Below, piece after piece: positions 13,934 through 25,695 of a stretch of DNA of 58,500 nt. The notes below the pieces were generated by a model. The model was not told where the DNA came from, ran no database searches, and was given only the letters and a program-made list of their open reading frames with translations. Origin of the DNA: Chrysomallon squamiferum (Eukaryota > Mollusca > Gastropoda > Neomphalida > Peltospiridae); the NCBI GenBank assembly GCA_012295275.1, contig CM022675.1, forward strand, positions 15,909,689-15,968,188, in the 5' to 3' direction. Every line of letters starts with the position of its first letter. Position 1 is the stretch's first letter. The translations under genes and the position numbers were made by a program.

Positions 13934-14838
13934 CATTTCTCACTAACTTGTGGATTAAAATAATGTTTTTTAATTTGTTTGCTATATTTAATAATCAAAA
14001 TCTTTCATCATTATTAGAAAAAACATACCAATCCTTAAAGTTTTATTCCATTTTAATAACTAAACCTAAAATAAAAGATCTTTCCTGCACCATTTTGAAT
14101 ATTTTCTATTTAAAAAAAATATTTACTACCTGATCAGTACATAATTTTTATTTTATTTTTTCTTGATAATTTTTATTCTTTGATTTACAGAAACACTTAC
14201 CTCAATATTATCTATGTTAACATGTTTGTAAGCTTTCTTAAAATCTTTAACACCAATCTTCATGGCATCAACCTGAAATATGAGCAAAGAAAAATCATAA
14301 AACAAGAAGATAAAACTGGAATTTCTATTTACTGTCTTCTAACAAACAAACACACAAATATTACTAATCTTTTTCATTATTATATACAACAGTGACTATC
14401 TCAAGAGATATTTTAATTGTCACTAACTGGTTTTGTTTACTAGTGCTAAGTGATCTAAAATAAATTTTAACTTCACCTTTTCTCAATTAAAAAGAAAGGA
14501 ATAAATATTTTTCATAAAAATAAATATTTATTTTGCAAAAATGATTGGTTCATTAAGATAATGTTATTTCTTCATGGATTAAATGGTTTGTATTAAAACA
14601 CTTAAATTTGTTAAAAGTTAAATAAATTTTAAAGTAACAACTGATGATAAAAGTTAAAACTGTTTTATTTGTATTGTAATTTTGTATTTGTTCACTAAAA
14701 TAAAGTTATGTTCTTCATGAAGCATATACATGTTTTTTATTTGCTTTTATATTTATAGTTAATGCACTTAAAGGTTAAATATATTTAAAAATTACTTCTG
14801 AATTGATGTTAACATATTATATTCATCAATTTCTGTGT

Positions 14839-14908
<70 letters not shown>

Positions 14909-15961
14909 ATATATGTGTGTGTGTGTGTGTGTGTGCGTGTGTTTATAATTCAGTTTTTCACTCACTGTTGTTTTGGTGTCTTTCAGAGTCTGAATGGCGA
15001 AGTTTTGTTGTTCCAGATTAAATGATTGGTTACCAAGCTGTTCTCGCTGATTCTCATACCTACAAACATCGTAAAAGTCATTTTTTAATTTAGTAACAAC
15101 ACCACACAGTGATAATTATTAAAATAACAATAATATCATTAAAATATATTTATCTGAAGTGATCAATATTATTTTTAAATAAAGTGCTAAATTCTGCAAA
15201 GTATATACAGACACATACACTCACAATTAAATGTGACAAAATAAAATCTGATTTGAAGGAAATGTTTTGTTTGATCATTCTCAGACTACATTTTGTTTGT
15301 GACTGTACAGTGTTAATTAAGGATGACTTTGATAACAAGAATAGAAACCCACTGTTACAATGTCACAGCTGGATTACAACTGTTAGCTGTGGTCAGAATA
15401 TGTCCAATATAATTTAGCTTACTGTTTTCATCTAAATTAAATTATGCACACAATAACATATGCATACACAGACACATACATATGACATACAGACATATAC
15501 ATACACATTCACACACATACATAGATTCACACATACATACATACACATGCACATACAAACACACACACACACACACACACACAGATATACACACATATGC
15601 ACACACACAGATTTACATTCATATGCACACAGATGCACAGACATATATATGCACTGTATACTTACATTTTCTTCTGTTTTAAAACTCTCATTGCCTTCTG
15701 TTTCACCATGTTCTAAAAATAAAATAATTCTTTTATATAAAAAATGTTATTAATTTAATGAAAAAAGAATGATTTTTTAATTACACCTTTACAGTACAGA
15801 ATATGCATAAAATAACATTCATTCTGTCTCATGTGATACTATTATAATTCAAGAAGCTTTAGAAACTCTAGAACATAATAAATGTCTTCTTGTAACAAGA
15901 TTAAATTACTGATTAACAGTATGCTGTCATTTTCAATTTTACATCTTATATAAATGAAATG

Positions 15962-16023
<62 letters not shown>

Positions 16024-16572
16024 TTGTTTTTTATACTTTTGATGGCCCATCTCTCATCTTCTTCATCTGATTTTTGTATTTTGTAAGTTCTGCCTCCAGG
16101 CGAGCAATTTTTTTATCAATTGATTCTCCACGACTGTCAATCTGAAATACCATTACAAACATCACAATTTTTCTAACAGATACTATTTTTTAGAAAAATA
16201 TAAATCTCACAAAGAGAATGGAAAGAAATTACAGAATTATGTACTAATCAAACTTAAAACTATTAATCAATAATGACAATGAACACAATACAAAAGAAAA
16301 AAAAATAACAAATAAATAAAATAATAAATTATAAATAAAAATAAAATAATAAATAAATTCATTAATTAATAAAGCAGACACTAGAGATAAATGGATATAA
16401 AGATATCTTAATATTCATGCCTATGAAATATAAATTAAAACAGAAACTAACAGGGAATAAGATTTGCTGTCATCTGTATATTTTGTTACTTCTGACAGGA
16501 TGAATTAGATAGCATACTGTCACTTCAGGTTTATGTTTATGTATAAAAATATTAAATAAAAATAATAGATTT

Positions 16573-16628
<56 letters not shown>

Positions 16629-16781
16629 GGTATTATATCTGCCTGCACACCTCCTAAAAATATTTTTGGATTATTTTTTGTAAACTTTTTACACACACTA
16701 AAAGGTAAGTGGTTAAATATTTCAAGCAAAACAATCCCTATTTATATCGATAACTGGGAGGATGTGGGAGGAAATCGTTCC

Positions 16782-16827
<46 letters not shown>

Positions 16828-17479
16828 TATAACTATACCATATACGTCCAAAATATAGGTTCAATCATTTTTAAATGTAATAAAAGAGATGTTTAAAACT
16901 GACAAACAACACATATTAATGATACATAATTAAACAACAGTGTTATGTGGATATAATAAACAAATGGTTAACATGACACACTCATAGTAGCAGTATGTAA
17001 TGTTAAATGGAATCCATTCATATGAATTTAGATGTCATTGTCAGTTTAAATCTTAAAATTCTTAAAATATATTGTCAAGCTATCCATTTCCAGTCGAACA
17101 TTACTATTTATTAGATTTTGTGGAAGGATAATTACAAAAGAATTGTCAATACCCAGGGACAGTGTTTTTTTTTACTAATTTTTTAAAAGTTTTTCGATAA
17201 TTGAAATATTATTATTACTACAGAAGTATGTTAACTATAAAATTCTTACAAATTTAAATTCATGTCACTATGACAAAGAGTATTAAAATAATCATAATAT
17301 AATTGTTTAAAGTCAGTTGTCGAAAAAAGGTGTAGGTCGAAAAAAGGTGTAGGTCGAAAAATGATTGTTTCTCAACAATTCTAATTATAATATAAAATGG
17401 TTCAGCTTACGTTTGCCACACAATCTGTAAGATTTGGTGGAGGTTCTTTCGGTTTTCCTCTTCCGAAAAGACGATTCAT
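11627..17479 (-). CDS. CHMP5, ESCRT-III charged multivesicular body protein 5
   Basis: Complete gene in seven coding exons on the minus strand: 17411-17479, 16037-16141, 15666-15712, 14966-15059, 14201-14272, 11909-12127 and 11627-11683. All introns are GT-AG and the joined frame is 220 codons plus TGA, against 219 residues in human CHMP5. The start [11 protein letters not shown] matches the family N-terminus. The middle is the Snf7-like helical core (residues 24-130) with SFNLEQ and LKDTKTT. Residues 131-180 contain the acidic ELEDMME and [12 protein letters not shown] helices. The C-terminus carries the conserved DEFGLPQIP (208-216). CHMP5 is a cytosolic late ESCRT-III subunit that binds LIP5/VTA1 and modulates VPS4 in multivesicular-body sorting. 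Intron 5 contains a large minisatellite abutting exon 6. It is divergent from SMUG1, whose proposed ATG is about 1.2 kb away. Identity is very secure. Confidence 0.96.
12121..13562 (-). repeat. ~36-copy, 34-41 bp minisatellite containing CHMP5 exon 6 acceptor
   Basis: Head-to-tail units of about 41 bp (short variants 34-39 bp) run from inside the first codons of CHMP5 exon 6 into intron 5. I count about 36 recognisable units, then three degenerate ones to about 13720. On the minus strand most units read gtttgttttgtagAACATGC, identical to the true 3' splice site and the first seven exonic bases, followed by AGTAG instead of the authentic AAGAT. Variants such as gtttgtcttgtag, a tgttcca form and two shortened units are interspersed. 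Long open frames across the array on the minus strand are by-products of the periodicity. Confidence 0.97.
14834..14942. repeat. GT/CA microsatellite just inside CHMP5 intron 4
   Basis: Mostly TG on the plus strand with TA and TGCG interruptions, hence CA in the CHMP5 transcript. It begins about 20 nt downstream of the exon 4 donor at 14964-14965. Confidence 0.95.
15559..15582. repeat. CA/TG microsatellite in CHMP5 intron 3
   Basis: A CA run inside a wider ACAT/CACA-rich stretch (about 15465-15640). The CHMP5 transcript reads UG repeats about 80 nt past the exon 3 donor. Confidence 0.9.
15965..16021. repeat. GA/CT microsatellite just inside CHMP5 intron 2
   Basis: About 28 GA units on the plus strand; the CHMP5 transcript therefore carries a CU tract starting about 14 nt downstream of the exon 2 donor (GT at 16035-16036). 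Confidence 0.95.
16577..16826. repeat. Two TAA microsatellites in CHMP5 intron 1
   Basis: Two nearly pure AAT/TAA runs (16577-16627 and 16780-16826) separated by about 150 bp of unique sequence. Confidence 0.9.
17319..17358. repeat. 17-bp tandem duplication in CHMP5 intron 1
   Basis: The unit gtcgaaaaaaggtgtag occurs twice head to tail plus a partial third copy, about 50 bp inside intron 1 from the exon 1 donor. Confidence 0.85.
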
Positions 17480-18642
17480 ATTCTGTAATATGTACGGAAA
17501 AACGAAATAATCAAATAAATAAATATTCCAGTCCGAAATCAAATCAAGTTAGCTGACTTCCCTGCTTTGGGGAACAATTATTGAAACGATTAACAGAAAG
17601 TGATAATAATATATGGACAAGTCGGAATTATGTATATATGTTTTTAAAATATAAATAATATAATTTAAAAATAATGTACGTTACTACGGAATTATGTTGT
17701 ATTACTAATTTTTTTTTTTTTAATTTTTTTTCACAGTTTCATTTTGTATTCTCCCTCTTAGCATGATCGTGAGTCAGAATTTGTTTTAGGATATAAATAT
17801 TACATTTCATCACGGTCTGACAATGTGACTGTGACAGCTATTACAGTTATAGATTTTAGGTGAAGCAGTTACAAATAAATTATAATTTAAAGTAAAAATA
17901 AATAATTAATAAACACTTGGAAAAAAATACAGTCTTATAATTCGTGTTATCGCAACACTTGACAGCAATTCGTATTCAAACCAATTGAACCCATACAATC
18001 ATTATATTCTGTTGCACCTTATCCAGTATACTCGGATTTCCATGCCGTGATAATACACCGATGTATTATATGTTGAAATAAACAAAAATGACGAAGACGC
18101 AGATTGTAATTCACTGGAGGCATCATAATTATGACTATTGAGCGTGTAGCACTATCTCGGCTGACCCCAACCAGTGGTTAGTAGAAATTACAGAAATCTG
18201 CTTTTTAACTGTGGATGATGCTTATTGTTACAAATTTCTTATAAATAATAATGATAATGATAATAATGATGATGATGATACCTATTACTACTAATAAATA
18301 AACAAGATTTATTAAGTAATGATTGAAATTTAGTATAGACTATTAATGGAAATATTACTAGTAATAACTGTGACTGATTTGTTTACATTTTTTTTTTTAT
18401 ATCTACTTTGAAATTATTTATTGAAAAATAATATATTTTTTAAATTATTTTTTGTTTGTTTTAATTATTATTATTTTTTATCTTTTAGAAATTAAACTCA
18501 CCACAGAAATAAGGAAGAAACTGTTTAAAGTACTGCAGATGAACACTCTGCTGGTGTCAGACATTTAAATTTGTTTTTTGGCAAAGGATCTGAATCATAC
18601 ATACTTGAACAACAAAAATACAAATTTGAAGTGAAAATAGAT
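17480..18642. promoter_or_regulatory. Shared upstream region of divergent CHMP5 and SMUG1
   Basis: CHMP5 starts at 17479 on the minus strand and the proposed SMUG1 ATG is at 18643 on the plus strand, so both promoters probably lie here. No TATA box stands out from the AT-rich background. The slightly less AT-biased part is about 17990-18180. The SMUG1 frame is open only from 18529, after a TAA at 18526-18528, and an acceptor-like tcttttag lies at 18481-18488, so SMUG1 may have an upstream leader exon in this interval. Position is inferred from gene arrangement only. Confidence 0.45.
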
Positions 18643-21600
18643 ATGTCTCATCCTGAAGCTTCTTGTACTAAATACACAAAAGAAGTGAAAAATTCTCCTC
18701 TAAGTAGAGGCAACTGTACAAAGCTAAAAAGAAGATATTACAGACATAAAACTGATTTAGCATTTGACAAAGATGGATCAGGGTTAACAAACACAGCTGA
18801 AGGTCATAATGAAAGTGACACTAATAAGAAATATTGTGGATCAGGAAATCTAAATAATTCTGAGGTTCAAAAAGATGAAGTCAGAAGCAGGACTGGTGAG
18901 ATGAAAAATGAATCTGAATTTTTAACTTCTCTGCCAGATTGTCTCGTTTCCCAGAGTGCAGAAGACTGTCAGAAACCAAAACACAGTTCTTCCAATCAAC
19001 ATGAAAAAACAACAGCTGTTCTAAATTATCACAAACCAGTTTCTTATATTCAAAGAAAAACTAATTCACATGTTTCTAGAGATAACAATTCCAAAACAGT
19101 GAAAGTTTTTGAAACTGTTTCATCACATTCAAGAGATACTGAAGATGTAGAAATTAAGGAGGAATTTCACTGTCGGGGAATCTACACATTTGAAAATCCT
19201 TGTCAGACAGCCCATGAAATAGCAGACAGCTACATCCTCATTGAAAAGTGGCAGTGTGAACTGCTGAGAAAAGTTCCTCTTCCTGATAAAGTGGCTTATG
19301 TTTACAATCCGCTGGAGTACGCCTTTGAAACACATTACAATTTCATTGTCAAGTTCTGCAATTCAGAAAAACACATTTTATTTCTAGGAATGAATCCTGG
19401 GCCCTGGGGTATGTCTCAAAATGGGGTAAGAAAATGTTTTCTAATGCAGAGGTTTTCAGAGCCCTTGGTTATACAAGCAGTCACATGGGAATATGTGAGG
19501 GAAGTTCAGTAATGGAGGATGCAGAACGTAAAAACAGTATTTCTACAGAAATGCATTTTAAGAATGATAATTCTCTGTGCCTAACCCTAAAAGTGCCCCA
19601 AACTATCTTTTATTTAAAAAAATTACAGTTATCTGTTATATTTTATCCAGTATTTAGCACATTTTGCTCATCTATTAGTGACCATACTGAAGGTGCTGTC
19701 ATGATTTTTAGTCATTGGTACAAATAACCTGATACTTTCTCCAACGAGTACAGTCAGAAAAAAAGTTTGAAAACCTCTGCTCTGATCTACTGAAAAATAC
19801 TAATATTAGTTTTGCTGTTAGATGAATATTTTAGTATGTTTAAATTAATATATGGTTCTCATTTCTGAAGAATGTTATTGCTGATATTAACAAATTTCCC
19901 AAATATTGCTTACATTTTTCCATGAAATAGCTATATACGATCTAAGCCAAGTTTTGTTAATTATAAGGTATGAACAGACAAATAATTTAGCAGTTTTCTG
20001 TTTTATATAGCATGGTAATATAATTGTATCCCATTTTATAAAAAATAAATAATAGTAATAATAACAACAACAACAACAACAAAAAACAAACAAACATTCA
20101 AATAAATAAATAAATACAATAGCAATATTCTAATAGTCCACTTATGTTTCAGATGTGAAACCAAATTTTAATATAGAGTAAAAGGAAGATATTGTAAGTT
20201 TCCACAACATTTCTAATTTTGTTTTCAAAAGAACATTAAACTGAAAATAACCTCAGAAACAACATTTCTTGCCTTTTTAGTATGTAGCAGACTTTTGAAC
20301 ATATTTGTACCTTGTTTCTATCTTTTGAACCAGTGTTAATTATTTATGTTAATTTATAACAGGTTCCGTTTGGAGAAACAAGTATAGTGAAAGACTGGCT
20401 TGGAATTGAAGGCTGTGTACTGAAACCAGAAAAAGAACACCCAAAGAGACCAATTCTTGGACTGAACTGTAAAAGATCTGAGGTAAATATTTTATAATAA
20501 CTCAAGATTTCCTAAGTTCAAAACTGTATTGTTCGTAGTCACTGCTGGCTTTGAGATGTAGTCAATCAGCAGAAGAAGAAACTGAATTAACTGTGCCAGC
20601 TTCATGAGGGAAACTTTTTATAGGGTTGGAACAATAATTCAGTTTTTTTATATGAAACTGAAAGACAATATTTAGATATTTGTACTTAGGTTTATTCAAT
20701 GACATGCCATTTTTTCACTTTTCAGAGTATGTGTCATATATTTCAGTGAAATCAGGTGCTCAAATGTCACCTGCTGAAAAATGGTACAAACTTTTGTTGA
20801 AACCCAGTATATTGACCGAATGTCTTAAACATTATTTTTTATTTAGTTTTGGTAAAAGAACTGCTCACAGGATGGTATTCCTAAAAACAGCTTAGTAGTT
20901 AATGTTTTTTATTCATGTTAATAATAAAAATGTCATATTTTATTTGTTTTACAAAAAAGAGTATTTAGAAAAAGAATTCAAATTATCTTTTCTTTATGAA
21001 CGTAGATATTTAGTCAGTATTGTTTATTAATCAGATTGAAATGTGTTGCAAAATGGAAGGTTTCAGATATTAATAAAGTGTCTTAATTATGATATAAGTG
21101 ACAAATGAAAGATTCAGAATATTTTTGAGACATTTAATATTGAAGTTAGGAAAAGATAAAAGAATAAAGAAGTCATACTGGATACAGTTTCAGTGGTTAG
21201 ACTGTTCTGCCCCAGACATATCTTCATCATACAGATCTTCATTAATCCCTCAGTATATCAGAAATGAGGGGATACATGGGGATGGCATTCCCCTATTTAT
21301 TTAAGTTTCCATTTCATGTCCAATTTCTGTACTAGTGTGGAGACAGAGATGTTTATTTAGCAAAGAAATAAAAATATATCACTACCAGTTATCAATAATT
21401 TCTGATTGGAGTACCCAGTGAAAATGATACTTTAAAAGATAATATTTTGAGACTGGTGAATAATTAAACTCTATAATTAAACTTTATCTGCAGCACCTCT
21501 TCTTCCAAATGTCAGCTTAAAGATCTTAGTATACTTGTAGTTTCTGAAATCTATGTTCATCTCTGCTCTGTATGATCCAAACTTGTTTATAGTGTTTTGT

Positions 21601-22071
21601 TGTTAGATCATTCACATGAAATTTATCTCCCATTTTTCTTTGTTTTAGGTTTCTGGCAGCAGATTTTGGGGATTTTTTAAGACAATCTGCAAGACGCCAG
21701 AAAACTTCTTCAAGACATGTTTCGTGTACAACATGTGTCCAATGGCGTTCATGACAGAAACTGGGAAAAATGTGACACCTCCCCAGCTGACAGCCGAAAC
21801 CCTCCACCAAGTAAACTCAGTCTGTGACGAAGCTTTGCTCAAAGTTGTCAAATTGTTGAATGTGAAAGTTGTCGTTGGTGTTGGTAAATACGCGTACACG
21901 AGAGCAGTTGGAGCGATGAAGTCATCCAGCATGATGGGCGTGTCAGTGGATACAGTGATGCACCCTAGTCCCATTAACCCCGCCGCTAACAAAGGCTGGG
22001 ATAAAATTGTCTCACAGCAGCTGGAGGAGAAAGGACTGCTAGCAGTTATCAAAAACAATGTCCAGTCCTGA
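18643..22071 (+). CDS. SMUG1-type single-strand-selective uracil-DNA glycosylase
   Basis: Three coding exons: 18643-19425, 20363-20482 and 21649-22071, with GT-AG introns in phase 0, giving about 441 residues. SMUG1 removes uracil and 5-hydroxymethyluracil from DNA in the nucleus to start base-excision repair. Motif 1 GMNPGPWGM (residues 249-257) carries the catalytic-loop Asn251 (human Asn85). Motif 2 [13 protein letters not shown] begins at His406 (human His239). The 155-residue spacing of these two matches the human 154. Exon 2 encodes [15 protein letters not shown] and exon 3 starts [10 protein letters not shown], both family hallmarks. Homology begins near residue 190; human SMUG1 is 270 residues, so the first ~165-190 residues are an extra polar, Lys/Ser/Asn/Glu-rich, probably disordered extension. 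The ATG at 18643 is the first in-frame Met after the stop at 18526; a spliced upstream start is possible. Confidence 0.93.
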
Positions 22072-22230
22072 CACAAAACTTTATACAGTACCAGTATTAA
22101 TTATTTAAATATTTATTAAAAATAATGTCCAGTCCAGTTCCTGTCACAAAACTTTATACAGTATTAATTATTTAAATATTTATTAAAAACAATGTCCAGT
22201 CCAGTTTCTAACACAAAATTTTAAACAAAC
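22054..22230 (+). repeat. 67-bp tandem repeat spanning the SMUG1 stop codon
   Basis: The last SMUG1 codons (aacaatgtccagtcc then TGA) and the following 3'UTR are repeated at 22121 and, partially, at 22188, a 67-bp period. Copies 2 and 3 carry an extra agtt-type insertion after the cagtcc and lie wholly downstream of the stop. Confidence 0.9.
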
Positions 22231-25200
22231 CATTATTTAGGTGGTTATGAAAAATATTTACAATTGATGATTTAACATTATTTATTAAAAAAAAATAATA
22301 ATAAAAAGAATAAGTATATAAATAAATAAATATAATAAAAAAGAATATAAATATTTTATTTAGTGGACAAAGTTTCTGTTAACAATAATTTTTATTTATA
22401 AAATACATTTATTGTAATTTATTTCCCACCAAAGAATTTTTTTTTTTTAATCGTTGCTCATGCAATATCAGTTGCGTGTTTTAACTGATCTCAAATGAGT
22501 ATTATTTCCTTAAACAAATGACCTAAACACACTTGGTATCATTTTCTAAACTTCTAACAGTAATATTAAATTATATATATATATATACTAACATACAGTC
22601 TGTCTTTTTGTCCACTTACAATTTTTTTTTTTTTGTATTGATGCTAAATTTATCAAAGCTGAAGATAAAAAATCTGAATTCAAACAGTGTTGTCTTTAAC
22701 TGCAATGTATCTGGTGACAGAAAAACATGCAAAAAGTAATTTTAGGAATTATAATTTAAAAAAAAAATAATGCATGTATGTAAATAAAATCATAATAATA
22801 GTTAACAAAAAATTAAAATACTGAGATGAAATGTTTAAAGAAAATATTAAAGCATAAAAGTGTATCAGCTTTTGAGAGTTTCAATTTCATTTGTATATAC
22901 AAGTTTTGTTATTTTGAACTTTGTAACATTTTGTTGTTTTTTCTAAAATGCATGCAAAAAAAAAAAAAGAAAGTGTGCTTATTTTCCCTTATAAATTTAT
23001 ATTGCTTTTTATTATTAATTTTTATTTTTTTATCCCAATAAATTCATGCATTTTTAGTTTATTTCCCAAAAAAAAACAAAAATTTTAAAATTTTCAACCA
23101 TTTATTTTTTACATTTTTGCTCTACAAACACTCAACATTTTTGTTGTTTGTTTCTGACAATACACAAGGTTTGTTTTTTGTTTTTATCTTTAATGTAAAA
23201 AGTTATTTGCTGAAATATACAAACAGTTCTTGTTTGGTTTTTGATTAATATATTGGAATTATGGTGCAGTTTCAAAATGCACTTCGACTTTAATTTTGAC
23301 TTGCCATTTAACTATTAATTTTTGTCATTTATGAATGTGTAAAACAGAAGTAAATAAAAGTGATTCTTGTAAGATTAACAAAGACATTTTATAAACATAA
23401 TCATTTATAGATCTGTTTGATTAAAACATTTTTAATTTCATTTAACTGAAAGATATTTATATTTTTTGTTTTACTGTAGTGTAAAACACAAACACAAAAC
23501 AAACAAAAAAAGCCATTAACATTTCATTTTGATATGCTTTATAAATCTGTGATTAACAAATAAAAAAATAAATATAAAAAATAAAATAATTTCACTTATA
23601 TCATATACCTATATTATAGATACACATGTATCTACAATTTTATGGATACATACCATTATTATATATACCAACATTATTAATAACAAGTAAGCCAATGTTA
23701 TTTTTGTTTTTATTTATTAACAGTAATATATACAAATTTACTTCGATTACAAATAACAAAAAGAAGAGAAACTCAATCGTGAAGAGAATAATCATTCCTC
23801 TTTGTGTTTCTTCTGACGTGAAGACAGAAGTATTTAACAGACTAAACAAGAGTTTGAGCACTTTACAGTGAAATTTAACTGCTTATTTACAAACTTTCTA
23901 TGCACTGGGGCTGCATGTGCTATACCCTCCCCTTGAGTAAAAACCCAAAACAAGGTTTTAACAAACTGCAAACAAACTGTAAACTGAAGTTCAGCTGCTG
24001 TTGAACAATGATTTTATTTTGCAGACAGTTTCATTTATCTTGTGAGAATTTCTGTTTATTACTACAGTTTTGATTTATATTAATTTTGAACTTTAATACT
24101 GACTTGGTTTCTGTCAAATGCAAAGTTTCTGAAATAACCACATATATGAACTTCGGCAATGTTTTAATATGTCTATGAAAGACATCACATTTATCCTCTA
24201 TCATATCTAAAGATAACAGTCTTTACTCCAAAGAGAGTTACTATTATACATGAATTAGTGGCCTTTTTGGTTTGTACAATGTATCTGGCAATTAAGAAAA
24301 ACAGCAGAACTGCATTTTAAAAAAATCAATGTAAATAAATGTTTGAATTACTGAGATGAAAAACTTCATATTTAAAACATGACAGCTGACAGCCTATAGG
24401 AATGAACTGCAGCAGCCCCAGGACTTTTCACATTCTAAACAAACATTACCCATGTGCCCTCAAACAATGACAATATAACCATTTGAACAATGTCAATAAT
24501 AATGAGAGAAAAAATGTGTAAAATACTTGGAAGTAAATCAATATAAAATCACAAACAATATATTTATAAATAATACAAAATATCACAATCAATATACATC
24601 GTAATTTTACGAACTGATTAACAAATAAGAAATTATCAGTAATTTTAACTGACTTTTTAAAAACAAATTATTTTAGAATCATCCTGATCTATCATTTCAA
24701 ATTTGTGAATGTTAGTAAACAAATCTCATCTAAATTCTTTTACAAAATCATCATTAAAAAGATAAAAATTAAAATTATTTAAAATAAAAGATTACAAGCG
24801 AAATCAACTTGTACTAGGTCAAATAAAACTAACAGAGGCAAACTGAATCAAACACCAAATCAATCTTATCAAACTGAATCCAAATAATACAAAAATTAAA
24901 TCTTAAAAAAAGACACATTCCATATTTACTCATGTATAAGTCACAATATAAAACATTTTTTTTCAAAATTATTAAAAAAATGAATTAAATGATATATATA
25001 TATATATATATATAAAATGCATTTGTATATCAATTAAAATTGAAGTATTAAGCTGACAAATAATAATTCACCATAAAGAGTTTTATATATATATAAAGTA
25101 TGCACACACCCATATATATTGGCTGGTAATATACAACTGATAAAATAAACCCACATTTCTTGGGTCTATGAATAGCTTGCATCCCAAAGTTCTGTACTTT

Positions 25201-25664
25201 ATTTAGTTAACTGAAAAAAGATGGTGAAGCTTATATGTGAATAAATATGGCACCATTAAATACTGCAACTAGTACAACATTCTGCTGCAAGATATCAACT
25301 AGCTAGTAACTTTACAACATATATTCTTTAATTAAAGATATGTTCTGAATAAAAAACACAATCACCATATAGTATTAATTGAAATTTACTGGGGTTACTA
25401 TCTATGAAAAAACAAAATACACACACATAACATACAAGCTTGTCATTGTAAGAAGCCAGGGAATATAGAAGATATTATCTTTGTTTAAAAACTTATTTAT
25501 ATTTAACAGATCTTTGATGGCTATAGTAGTATTTCTGTGTTAATAATACATTAAATAAAAATAAATAAATATATAATAATAGTAGCTGTAGTAATAACAA
25601 TAACAATAATATTAATAATTAGTAATAATAATGATAATAATAATAATAAATGATGACGATGATG

Positions 25665-25695
<31 letters not shown>

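Noticed and set aside
14803-15682. Cys/Val and His/Thr repeat open frames
   Set aside because: They arise from GT and CA microsatellites in CHMP5 introns 3 and 4.
19434-19727. 97-codon plus-strand frame after SMUG1 exon 1
   Set aside because: Lies inside intron 1, immediately after a consensus donor; the conserved continuation of SMUG1 is at 20363.
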